NCBI GenBank assembly: GCA_902633585.1 | Contig: CACPGZ010000001.1 | Location: 1 to 64,000, forward strand | Reading direction: 5' to 3' | Origin: an uncultured Pelagibacteraceae bacterium | Lineage (GTDB): Bacteria > Pseudomonadota > Alphaproteobacteria > Pelagibacterales > Pelagibacteraceae | DNA length: 64,000 nucleotides | The notes under the pieces: generated by a model | The model's input: the letters and a program-made list of their open reading frames with translations, nothing else | What the model was told of the DNA's origin: nothing | Database searches by the model: none | Shown: positions 15,941-25,280 of the stretch, in pieces | Layout of the letters: each line of letters starts with the position of its first letter | Numbering within the stretch: the stretch's first letter is position 1 | Program-made: the position numbers and the translations under genes

Positions 15941-17338
15941 TTAATCAACTCTTTGAAACAAAACTACAAAAATTGTTCTAATTAAAATGTAAACATCCAA
16001 CATTAAATTCCAATTTTTAATATAATACAAATCATGTTGAAATCGCTTATTCATTGATCCTTCTTCATCCGTAGGCCCTCTTAATCCATTTACTTGTGCC
16101 CAGCCTGTGATACCAGGAAGACACTTGTGTCTTTGCATAAAATTTTGCACTTCTTTTGAGTAATGTTTAGTATGATCGGTCATATGAGGTCTGGGGCCTA
16201 CTATAGACATTTCACCTTTTAAAACATTTAAAAACTGAGGTAGCTCATCAATACTTAATCTTCTAATAATTTTACCAACTTTTAAAAGTCTACTATCCCC
16301 TGCTTTCACTTGTAATGTCTCATTTTTATTCTTCATATTTTTTATAGATCTTAATTTTAATATATTAAAAGATTTACCATCCCAACCAGTTCTTTTTTGT
16401 TTAAAAAAAATTGGAAAACCATCCTCTAATATAATTAAAATAGAAAAAAATATTATTATAGGTAATGAAATTATAATAAAAGTTAAAGAAAATATCTTAT
16501 CCATTAAAGTTTTTAACAAAAAACTTGTGCCGTAAAAAGGAGAAAAAGAGACGTTATAAAAGTCGAAGCCTGCCTCACTATCTAAGCCTTCAACAAATTT
16601 AAATTTTGATTCTGGTTGAATCAAACGACAATCAATTGAGTAATTTAGAAATTTTTCAATTATATTCTCTATATATGATTGTGTTTTAACATTTGAAATT
16701 ATCCAAACTTGTCCGATAGAATGATGGTTTAGAATTTGGCCAAAATTCTCATTCAACCCAAAACTTGGTATTCCATAAAAATTTGTATCTTTTCCATCAA
16801 GTTGATCTATTGCTATTAAACACTTAATCACAGAGTTGCTAACTTTCTTTGGAAATTTTTTTATAATATTTTGACAAGATATTGCATCTCCAATTAATAA
16901 AATATTTCTCTGTATGGAATTTGATCTAACTAATTGAGCATAAATATAATCAAAAAACACCTTAGAAAAAAGGAATAATAAAGATGAAATACTTATATTT
17001 GTAAAAAGCCAAATACGTGAATAATTATCTGTGGTTTTAAAAATCACAGTAACTAAAATTACAAAAATAAAAGTCTGGATTAACAATAAAAATTCAATTC
17101 TAAGCCATTGAACTGTTCCTTTGATATATCTTTTTTCTTTAGTAGTAAGAATTGAAAGAATAAAGAAAATAATTACAATAAATATTGAGGCCTCTAAATA
17201 AGTATCTGATAATTTCCATGTATTATTTCTTAAATAATAAGAAATAATACTGCTAACAAATAGTATTATGCTTAAAAATGAATAATAAAATAATAAAAAT
17301 GATTTGTCATCTCTTTGAAATATTTTTTCAAATATCAT
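15941..17338 (-). CDS. Polyprenyl glycosylphosphotransferase (WcaJ/PssY type)
   Basis: 465 aa. The N-terminal half has five membrane helices and a nucleotide-binding-like middle domain (NILLIGDAISCQN near 145). The C-terminal bacterial sugar transferase domain (about 268-465) shows a re-entrant helix, then KLRSIKN, RRLSIDELPQFLNVLKGEMSIVGPRP and LPGITGWAQVNG. It should transfer a sugar phosphate to undecaprenyl phosphate at the inner membrane, starting the glycan repeat unit. Adjacent to the Wzz/kinase gene, in the order expected for a Wzx/Wzy polymer locus. Confidence 0.9.
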   Translation of the reverse strand: MIFEKIFQRDDKSFLLFYYSFLSIILFVSSIISYYLRNNTWKLSDTYLEASIFIVIIFFILSILTTKEKRYIKGTVQWLRIEFLLLIQTFIFVILVTVIFKTTDNYSRIWLFTNISISSLLFLFSKVFFDYIYAQLVRSNSIQRNILLIGDAISCQNIIKKFPKKVSNSVIKCLIAIDQLDGKDTNFYGIPSFGLNENFGQILNHHSIGQVWIISNVKTQSYIENIIEKFLNYSIDCRLIQPESKFKFVEGLDSEAGFDFYNVSFSPFYGTSFLLKTLMDKIFSLTFIIISLPIIIFFSILIILEDGFPIFFKQKRTGWDGKSFNILKLRSIKNMKNKNETLQVKAGDSRLLKVGKIIRRLSIDELPQFLNVLKGEMSIVGPRPHMTDHTKHYSKEVQNFMQRHKCLPGITGWAQVNGLRGPTDEEGSMNKRFQHDLYYIKNWNLMLDVYILIRTIFVVLFQRVD

Positions 17339-17376
17339 TTGAAAATTATATTTGATTTGTTCGTAATTATTAAGTC

Positions 17377-19563
17377 TTAACTATAACTTTTGTATTTATT
17401 GTAATAACCGCCATATTGGTAGTAACCATAATAGCTTGCTTTAGAAGTATCTAAATCGTTAAAAATTAATCCATCTACTTTAACTTGAACGCCATTTAAT
17501 TTTTTTAATACAGACTTAATCCCAACTAACTTTGTAATATTGGACCTTGCAATCAGGAAATTATGATCAGTAGCCTGACTTATGAATAACGTGTCACTCA
17601 CCGGTTGTATTGGAGGTGTATCAATAATTACATAGTCATAATTTTTCTTCAAAGCATCAAAAAAACTTTTTAATTTTGATGTGGTTGTTAAATCTGTTAA
17701 ATCCGACCTTCTCGTTCCTGATGTCATTACCTCAATATCTGATCCTGGTAGCTTCATGATACAATCACTCATTTTAACCTTTCCCTGAATAATATCACTA
17801 AAGCCAACTTTAGGTGCTTCTTCTGCAAGGTTAGTTTTGCTTAACACGGAAGGTCTTCTTATATCAGTTTCAATTAAAAGAACTCTGCCAATTTTAGAAA
17901 ATGCTAAAGCTGCGTTTAATGAAACTGTAGTTTTACCTTCTCCAGAGTAAGTTGAGCTTATTAATAATGATTTGTTTTTTTGATATTTTGCAACCAATAA
18001 AGTTCTTAAAGTTCTAATACTCTCTGAAAATTCAGAATTTACATCTTCTATAAATATCTGAGACAAATGGTATCCTTTATCTAATTTTTTTACTTTTGGA
18101 AGCGTTGCTAATACTGGAATATTGAAATTTTCAAGATGTGATGGTTCAATAACTGTGTTACTATTAAATTCTAAATATACCAAACCTCCAAAAAGAATTA
18201 TAAACGATGTAAGATAAAACATTATAGTTATTTTTGTTACATCGGGAGATACGGGTAATAGCGGTAAAAGTGCATTTTGAATTATTCTAACATTTGATGA
18301 TTGGAGCTCTTTAACTTCATTTGTTTCCTTCATTCTTTGAAGAAAAGTTTCATAAATTCTATTATTTGTCTCAACTTCACGCACATATTGTTGTAATGCA
18401 ACATCCTTTTCCTCTAATGCTTGTAATTCAAATTTTGCTTGATCAAGTTCCGTTTCACTCGACTCTATAAAACCCTTTAAATTTGATAATTCAAAAGCAG
18501 CAGCTGCAATATTTTCCTCTAAGATTTCTTTAAGCCGGTTATCTAAATTTTGTTTAGTTTTGAGTGCCTTTTTAACTTTTGGATGTTCATCGGTGTAAAT
18601 AATTTGAAGTGCCTCAATATTATTATTAGTAGCATTAATATTTGTTCTAATATTATCTACCTCTTTTTTGTTTCTAAGATCTGCTATAGCTAACAGTTCA
18701 TCAACGTTTCCATCAGCTAATTTAATTGAGGTAAGATCATTCTGTTTTTTTTGTAACTCTCTATTTGCTTCAATAATTCTTTGAGAGACAGATTTAATTT
18801 GATCAATTTTAAGATCTTTAATGTCTCCTATATCTATCAAATTATTCTCTTTCTTATAATTCAGCAATTTTTGTTCAGCAATTTCCATTTGCTTCAAAAG
18901 CTTAGATAATCTTACATTTATTTGCTGATTAGCATAGTTTGTGACTTTAACCTTTGTATCAACATCATATTTTAAATATGCATCTATAACTTGTTCTAAT
19001 AAAAATTTTGCAAATTCAGCACTTCCTGAATTCATTGTTATATTTACAACGTCACTGTTTCTTATTTGAGATACGGCTAAATTATCTTTAATATATTTTT
19101 TCAAAATAATTTTTAGATCATCTTGATTAATCTTATCTTTTTTTTTATTGAAATTTAAGAATTTTAAATTTTCCGCAAAATAATTTTTCGGTAATCTTTG
19201 GTACAGATCTGTAATATTATCTAAATTTTTTGGATCTAATAAAATTGTAGATATAACTTCGTCACTTTCTATTATTTGAATTTGATTATTAATATAATTA
19301 TTATTACTAAACCCTGTTCTCCCAGTTTCTCCATCATAAACTTCCTCTATATTTACAATATTTTTTGTTGACTCCTCAATTACTAGAGTTGCTTGACTTT
19401 GGAAAATTGGGTTAATATTTAAAGATATAAATAATCCAAGTAGTCCAAACAAAAGAGGGACAATTAAAAGTATTCTTTTAAATTTTAAAAGTATGATCCA
19501 ATAATGAGCTAAATTTAATTGCTCATTAATATCACCTATTCTTTCTAATAAACTTTTTTCCAT
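17377..19563 (-). CDS. Wzz-type co-polymerase fused to BY-kinase
   Basis: 728 aa. Wzz domain with a first membrane helix near 30-50, a long periplasmic coiled coil (about 190-420), a second helix near 440-465, then a cytosolic ATPase domain with Walker A YSGEGKTT near 539, Walker A' VLLIETDIRRPS, and Walker B VIIDTPP near 645. The tail YYGYYQYGGYYNKYKSYS is the Tyr cluster that such kinases autophosphorylate. It controls polymer length and export through cycles of phosphorylation. The partner would be the Wza protein encoded at 26653. Confidence 0.92.
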   Translation of the reverse strand: MEKSLLERIGDINEQLNLAHYWIILLKFKRILLIVPLLFGLLGLFISLNINPIFQSQATLVIEESTKNIVNIEEVYDGETGRTGFSNNNYINNQIQIIESDEVISTILLDPKNLDNITDLYQRLPKNYFAENLKFLNFNKKKDKINQDDLKIILKKYIKDNLAVSQIRNSDVVNITMNSGSAEFAKFLLEQVIDAYLKYDVDTKVKVTNYANQQINVRLSKLLKQMEIAEQKLLNYKKENNLIDIGDIKDLKIDQIKSVSQRIIEANRELQKKQNDLTSIKLADGNVDELLAIADLRNKKEVDNIRTNINATNNNIEALQIIYTDEHPKVKKALKTKQNLDNRLKEILEENIAAAAFELSNLKGFIESSETELDQAKFELQALEEKDVALQQYVREVETNNRIYETFLQRMKETNEVKELQSSNVRIIQNALLPLLPVSPDVTKITIMFYLTSFIILFGGLVYLEFNSNTVIEPSHLENFNIPVLATLPKVKKLDKGYHLSQIFIEDVNSEFSESIRTLRTLLVAKYQKNKSLLISSTYSGEGKTTVSLNAALAFSKIGRVLLIETDIRRPSVLSKTNLAEEAPKVGFSDIIQGKVKMSDCIMKLPGSDIEVMTSGTRRSDLTDLTTTSKLKSFFDALKKNYDYVIIDTPPIQPVSDTLFISQATDHNFLIARSNITKLVGIKSVLKKLNGVQVKVDGLIFNDLDTSKASYYGYYQYGGYYNKYKSYS

Positions 19564-19666
19564 TTTAATATTTTGAGAATCTAATTAAAAACGATTCGCT
19601 TACAAGTTGTTTTTTATTTTTTGAGTCTATCTGGTAAATTTTTTTATAAACATACAATATATAGTA

Positions 19667-20200
19667 CTAATATTTAGACAAAACAACTCTTCCCGCCTCA
19701 TCACTAAATCTAGGAATATTTCTTAAATAATAAAGCTTAAGAGTTTTATTTTTCTTTTTATTGTTTTTCGAAAGAATAAAAAGATTTAAGAAATTTTTTT
19801 CAAACTCAATTTTATCAACATCATTATTAATCTGATGAAGTACTTTTGTTTCCCAATATTTATAATCTAACGCAGATTTCCTTTCTGTTTTTTTTATAAG
19901 ATTGAAAATTTTCTTACTATATAGATTGGTGCCCCCAATATCCTTTTTATTAATCATTATGGGTTTGATAAAAAAAATTGAGTAATTGTATGGTAAAAAA
20001 TTGATTGTTTTTGAAAAATAATCATCAATTTTAGTGCTGTAAGATATTATTAATATAGAGAAAATATTATATAAAGAGATTATAATTAAGCTAATTATTA
20101 AAATTTTGTTTATGTATTTATTTAAGAAAAACACATTTAATTTTATCAAAATAAAATTAATTTTACCATTAATTTTATCAACTGTATTTTTTTGTAACAT
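19667..20200 (-). CDS. Unrecognised bitopic protein, overlapping the giant gene's start
   Basis: The 177-aa frame has a hydrophobic segment (ILIISLIIISLYNIFSILII, about 33-52) and a polar Lys-rich domain. Its first 30 codons lie antisense to the signal peptide of the FecR/Ig-like protein. A shorter start such as the GTG at 20134 would nearly remove the overlap. It resembles no family I know. The size, the membrane segment and the otherwise empty space support a real gene; the start is doubtful. Confidence 0.5.
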   Translation of the reverse strand: MLQKNTVDKINGKINFILIKLNVFFLNKYINKILIISLIIISLYNIFSILIISYSTKIDDYFSKTINFLPYNYSIFFIKPIMINKKDIGGTNLYSKKIFNLIKKTERKSALDYKYWETKVLHQINNDVDKIEFEKNFLNLFILSKNNKKKNKTLKLYYLRNIPRFSDEAGRVVLSKY

Positions 20201-23200
20201 TTCTCATTCTGAACAGATCTTTACAGGATTTGTAGAGTCTCTAGAAGGTCAGGCAAAAAAAAACATAAGTGGGAGTCTGAAAAGACTTAGTGAATATGAT
20301 CAAATATTTACTAATGAAAGTATTGTGGTTAGTCCAAATTCATCAATCAATATATCATTTATTGATAATTCTATTTTAACACTTGTTGGAGATTCTGAAT
20401 TTTTGGTTAAAGAATTTGATAATACTTCCCAAGAAAAGTTGTTTCGATTAGAGATTTTAAAAGGTAAATTTACTTTTGAGTCTGGATCTATTGCTAAATC
20501 AAAAGATGATGCAATGAAAATTATTTTGTCTGAAATTGAAGTTGTTCTTAACGGAACACTTGTTACGGGTGAAAATTCAGAAGCTAATAAATCTATAGCC
20601 CTAGTAGAAGACTCTATGGGAAAAATTGGAAGTTTGAAAGTTACAGTTGGGGATCAAACAACAACGATATCTGAACCTTCAGTTGGTATTAATATTTCAG
20701 GATCACAAATTCAGCAAACTACTCTTAGTACGGAAGAAGTAGATCAGATTAAAGAAATAAAAAAAGAAGCATTAATTAAATCATCAACGCAAAGCGAAGA
20801 GGATATTGATAGAGCTTTATCAAAACAATTAGCTAATGGAACAATCCCTGATTCAAATGGAGATGGTATTGCTGATGCAAACGACATTGAGGCTTATAAA
20901 AATGAAATTTATGATTTTAGAGGAGAAAGATTTGATTATTTTGTAGAATATTCCACAGGAGCTGACATGGGATTAATGTCAGATATAATTATGAATTCTG
21001 ACCCAAGTCAATCAATGTATCTTATGCAAAGTATGATTGATTACGACCAAAGTAATACTACCATTCTTATGGATGAGGTTTCAAAGGCTGGATTTGATGT
21101 GCTTTCACATATGGCTCAAGCTGATGGTTTAGATCCAACTATGGCTTATATGGATGAAACTTTTGATTTTAATGAAATAAGAACTTCAATAGTTGATGGA
21201 ATGATTTTAGATCAATCTGAGCAATCGATTGATGCAATAGCAAGAGTAATGGCTGTGAGTGATCCTTCGATGAGTACATATTTAGTAGAAGAGATCTCAA
21301 ATATTACACCGCAGGGAAATGAAAATTTTTCAATAGACATATTAGCTAGTTTTACAGAAATGGCGCCAGAAAAATTAGCTGAATTTTATGAGGAAGATCC
21401 CGAAACAATGAATAAATTAACAACCAATGCATTTCAAAATGCTGATGAAGGAGATATTGAAATGATGGCAACAATAATGCAAGAAACTTCTCCAAAAGAT
21501 ACTGCTTTATTGATGACAAATTTAGTTGAAAATAATCCTGAAATGATTGCTGGAGTTTATGGCAATCTAGCAGAGCAAGATTTTGATTTATTTGACCATA
21601 TAGAATCTGCAAAAGTTCAATCTGGTGAAACTGTAATTGTAAGTGTCGCAAATGACTCTATGTATGGAACAGAAATCAGCGATGGAAGTCAAATAATGAA
21701 TATGGTTGTAGATGACAATATCATTGCATATCAAGATGAGTATTTCCAAAACTTTAAAGGAGAGGTTTTTGCTGAAATAATAGCTCATTCAGAGGGGACT
21801 TCTTCTGAGGTTGTAGCCGAACTTATGATGGATACAACTAATGGTGATACTGCAATGTTCATGATGGAAACTGTAATGAATGAAAATCCAGATGTACTAA
21901 GTGATGTTATGAGTAGTTTTGCTGATCAAAATTTTGATATTTTCGAACATATAGAAGAGACCACAGTTGAGGAAGAAAATATTGATATTGATAATAATCA
22001 ATCTGAAAATATTCTAATTACAGATGATAACTTAATTACTACAACTTCAGTAGGTGTTGCTACAAGCAATATATCTTCAAACTCAGAAAATAAAATTCGA
22101 TTAACAAAAGCTGAACGACAAGCTTTAAAAGAAGAAAAAAAAGCACAAAGAAAAGCAGAAAAAATTGCTAAACAAGAAAAAAGGAAAGCAGAAAGACAGG
22201 CAGCAATTGCTGAAAGAAAAGCAGCAAATAGAGCTGCAAGAGTAGCGGCTAGAGAAGGTGATGAAGAAGAAATTGAATTTGATAACGTTGAAGATGATTT
22301 AAAGGAATTTAAAACAGAAGTATTTAAAGAAATGATCGAAAATTCTAATGAAAATACGATGTCTACAATGGCTAAATTAGTGACTACTACAGATAACTCT
22401 ACTGTCTCACTTATTTTTGAAACAGTTATTTCCGAACAGAACAATCCAGAAGAAAATATCAATAATATTTCAAATCAAAACATAGCTTTAGATTTTATGG
22501 ACAATCTAAGTAATGTTGACTCTGAAATAGTGGAAACAATTTACGAGACTCAAACCGATCTAGTAAATGATATTGTCGATACAGCATTATCAGATGTATC
22601 ATCTGTAGATTCTGAAGCTATAGCTAATATAATATCTTCTTCAGGAAATGATGAAATGATAGAGATGGTGTTTAATAATATTGCCTCTTCAAATGATCAA
22701 TCATTAACAACTGATGTCTTTATGAATCTTGCTGAAAGTGAAGATGGTGCAGATGCAATAATTACTATGGCCTCGACTAATCAAAGTCTTTATGAAAATT
22801 TTGCACAAGATATTGACCCAACATATATGACTGCAGCATCTTTATATACTGATACAACTTCACAATATAATACATCTACAACAGCAGCTGCTGCAACAAC
22901 ATCTAATTCAGATACTACAGCTTATGCTGCTGGTGATATATCTTGGACGACCTACCCCATGTCACCTGGAACTATTTCAACCAGTTATTACGTAAGTATA
23001 ACGGGAACGGCTGAGTCTAAGAACGGCGTAGTTTATTCTGTGTCGGACTTACCCGATGGATTGACTTTAGATTATTCCACTGGAATGATTTTTGGCACAC
23101 CAACAAGCCCTGGCGTTTTTAATACAACAATTACCGCGGCAGATATAATGGACTCGGGAAATTTCGCTACTGCTAGTTTAACTTTTGATATAGTTGAAGA

Positions 23201-25280
23201 CACTAGTGGGGGTTATGATAGTGGCGGCGAAGGTAATTTTTCATTCATGTCAACTCCTTATCCTCCGGCAACTTTAACTGTCAATAATACAATTACACCC
23301 ATATATCTTTACACATCAGGTGGAGTTGGTAGCATCACTTTTACGGCCACTGGACTACCTACTGGTATATTTGTAATGGGAGATGAGATAATGGGAACTC
23401 CAGACACTCAGACATTTTCAGGAAGCGCTGTAAATATTATAGCTACAGATGAAGACGGAAACACTACAAGCGTAAATATTAATTTCCCTATGGTAGATTC
23501 TAATTCTGGAGAAGGTGGAGGAGCAAGTGGACCTATATGGGCAACTTATCTTTATCCACCTGCATCGCTAACAGAAGGTATTGAAATGCCCGATATGTAT
23601 TTAGATGCTACAGGAACAGGATTTGTAAGTTATACAGCATCAAATTTACCGATGGGTTTATATGTTGATGGGGAGTATATTAGAGGAACTCCTAGTATGC
23701 AAACTGCTGCAGCTTCTAGTGTAATGATTACTGCTACAGATGATATAGGTTCGCAAACCAAATATGTAACATTCCCAAGTGTAGATCCTAGCAGTGGAGG
23801 TGGTAGTGTTACTTGGACAACTACACAAGCTGATTTTCCATCCACTATGACTAAAGGAACAGCGATATCGTCTATAACTTTAAGTGCAACAGGAACTATG
23901 GAACCAATTACATATACTGATGATGGTAATTTACCAAATGGTATTTCTTTAACAGCAGGTATAGTATCCGGAACTCCTCTGAATGTTAGAGCTACAGAGA
24001 CTACTGTAACTTTTACTGCTAAGGACATGGATGGTAATGAAGAGACCTTGACGGTTCTCTTTCCAATAATAAATGCTGCAAGTGGTATTAGTAATCCTAA
24101 TTGGATTACTACCCCCACAACTTCAGGGACTTATACTACTAGTTCAGATATAAATATTAGTGCTGAAGCAGTTTCAGTTCCAGCAGCTAATGGAGTGATT
24201 TACTCAGCTTCAAGTTTACCTCCAGGTGTAATTTTAGATACAGCAACAGGTTTTATTTCTGGAACGCCCACGACTGCTGGAACATACAATACAGAGATAA
24301 AAGTAGAAGATGCAACGGACAGTACTTTTCAAATAACCGAAATTTTGACATTTACTGTTACTGACGGTGGAGGAGTAACTTGGAACACAACCGCGTCAGA
24401 ATTTTCATCTTTAACTTTAACTGAAGGCACACCTATGTCCTCTATTACTTTAAGTGCATCAGGTACTGGTACGATAAGTTATGCTGATGATGCAATGTTA
24501 CCAGCAGGTATATCTTTAACTGCGGGTATAGTTTCTGGAACTCCTTCTTCATCAACAGAAACTGAAACATCAGTAACTTTTACGGCACAAGATGAAAATG
24601 GTGATACTGAGACTTTAATTGTTTCTTTTCCAATAATAAGTGCAAGTGGTGGTATTAGTAATCCAACATGGATGTCAGAACCAATATTTGATTCTACTTA
24701 TAATATTAATGACAATATAAATATAACAGCAGATGCAGAGTCAGTACCAGCTGCAAACGGAGTTATCTACTCAGCTACTGGTTTACCCTCTGAACTTACA
24801 ATTGATACTAACTCTGGCTTAATATCTGGGATGCTTAGTACAGCTAATTCTTATTCAATAACAATTTTTGCTTATGATCAGACCGATAATACTTATCAAA
24901 TTAGCTCATCTAGTAGCTTTGTAGTTTCATCTGAAGAAACTGAAACAGTTGAATTTGATACGCCCGCAGGAACACTCGCTTCTGTAGACGCAGGAGAAAC
25001 AATCAATGAAACTGTAATAGCAACAGCATCACAAGGTTCTGAAATTACCTACTCTTTCACAGCTACTAATAACATGAATGCAATGGGTCTTGCTGGCACA
25101 AGTATAGTTGTCACTGGAAATACGATTTCTGGTATTGCTCCAAGATTGTATGTGGCAGCCACATATTCTTTTGCGTTTACTGCTACAATCCCAAACACTC
25201 AGACAAATAACAGAACATTTACAATCGATATTTCTCAAGATTCAACTTGCGTATCGCCAACTAATAATATCTGTACTTAA
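20112..25280 (+). CDS. Giant FecR-domain protein with Ig-like repeats, secreted
   Basis: 1722 aa from ATG 20112. In order: signal peptide (to about residue 34), a FecR domain (about 36-195), a calcium-loop motif DSNGDGIADANDIEAY near 250, then some 400 residues of acidic Met-rich helical repeats (for example MATIMQETSPKDTALLM and VAELMMDTTNGDTAMFM). Next are a Lys/Arg/Ala/Glu helix (about 665-720), further helical repeats, and from about 943 eight Ig-like domains of the putative-Ig (He_PIG) type with LPxGLxLDxxTGxISGTP motifs, ending in a Cys-containing tail. No sorting motif or barrel is seen. Location between polysaccharide genes suggests a cell-surface adhesin or glycan-layer anchor. The export route is unknown. 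Confidence 0.85.
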   Translation: MYLFKKNTFNFIKIKLILPLILSTVFFCNISHSEQIFTGFVESLEGQAKKNISGSLKRLSEYDQIFTNESIVVSPNSSINISFIDNSILTLVGDSEFLVKEFDNTSQEKLFRLEILKGKFTFESGSIAKSKDDAMKIILSEIEVVLNGTLVTGENSEANKSIALVEDSMGKIGSLKVTVGDQTTTISEPSVGINISGSQIQQTTLSTEEVDQIKEIKKEALIKSSTQSEEDIDRALSKQLANGTIPDSNGDGIADANDIEAYKNEIYDFRGERFDYFVEYSTGADMGLMSDIIMNSDPSQSMYLMQSMIDYDQSNTTILMDEVSKAGFDVLSHMAQADGLDPTMAYMDETFDFNEIRTSIVDGMILDQSEQSIDAIARVMAVSDPSMSTYLVEEISNITPQGNENFSIDILASFTEMAPEKLAEFYEEDPETMNKLTTNAFQNADEGDIEMMATIMQETSPKDTALLMTNLVENNPEMIAGVYGNLAEQDFDLFDHIESAKVQSGETVIVSVANDSMYGTEISDGSQIMNMVVDDNIIAYQDEYFQNFKGEVFAEIIAHSEGTSSEVVAELMMDTTNGDTAMFMMETVMNENPDVLSDVMSSFADQNFDIFEHIEETTVEEENIDIDNNQSENILITDDNLITTTSVGVATSNISSNSENKIRLTKAERQALKEEKKAQRKAEKIAKQEKRKAERQAAIAERKAANRAARVAAREGDEEEIEFDNVEDDLKEFKTEVFKEMIENSNENTMSTMAKLVTTTDNSTVSLIFETVISEQNNPEENINNISNQNIALDFMDNLSNVDSEIVETIYETQTDLVNDIVDTALSDVSSVDSEAIANIISSSGNDEMIEMVFNNIASSNDQSLTTDVFMNLAESEDGADAIITMASTNQSLYENFAQDIDPTYMTAASLYTDTTSQYNTSTTAAAATTSNSDTTAYAAGDISWTTYPMSPGTISTSYYVSITGTAESKNGVVYSVSDLPDGLTLDYSTGMIFGTPTSPGVFNTTITAADIMDSGNFATASLTFDIVEDTSGGYDSGGEGNFSFMSTPYPPATLTVNNTITPIYLYTSGGVGSITFTATGLPTGIFVMGDEIMGTPDTQTFSGSAVNIIATDEDGNTTSVNINFPMVDSNSGEGGGASGPIWATYLYPPASLTEGIEMPDMYLDATGTGFVSYTASNLPMGLYVDGEYIRGTPSMQTAAASSVMITATDDIGSQTKYVTFPSVDPSSGGGSVTWTTTQADFPSTMTKGTAISSITLSATGTMEPITYTDDGNLPNGISLTAGIVSGTPLNVRATETTVTFTAKDMDGNEETLTVLFPIINAASGISNPNWITTPTTSGTYTTSSDINISAEAVSVPAANGVIYSASSLPPGVILDTATGFISGTPTTAGTYNTEIKVEDATDSTFQITEILTFTVTDGGGVTWNTTASEFSSLTLTEGTPMSSITLSASGTGTISYADDAMLPAGISLTAGIVSGTPSSSTETETSVTFTAQDENGDTETLIVSFPIISASGGISNPTWMSEPIFDSTYNINDNINITADAESVPAANGVIYSATGLPSELTIDTNSGLISGMLSTANSYSITIFAYDQTDNTYQISSSSSFVVSSEETETVEFDTPAGTLASVDAGETINETVIATASQGSEITYSFTATNNMNAMGLAGTSIVVTGNTISGIAPRLYVAATYSFAFTATIPNTQTNNRTFTIDISQDSTCVSPTNNICT
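23808..24941 (+). repeat. Tandem duplication of a two-domain Ig-like unit
   Basis: The pair of Ig-like domains starting at 23808 (VTWTTTQ) recurs at 24375 (VTWNTTA), exactly 567 bp or 189 codons later. Matching landmarks include ISLTAGIVSGTP, SSITLSA and VPAANGVIYSA at equivalent places in both units. The nucleotide sequence has diverged clearly, so the duplication is not very recent. Confidence 0.75.

Noticed and set aside
21998-22462. Long minus-strand frame inside the giant FecR/Ig-like gene
   Set aside because: It is antisense to the Lys/Ala-rich helix; the open frame follows from the codon bias of the real gene.
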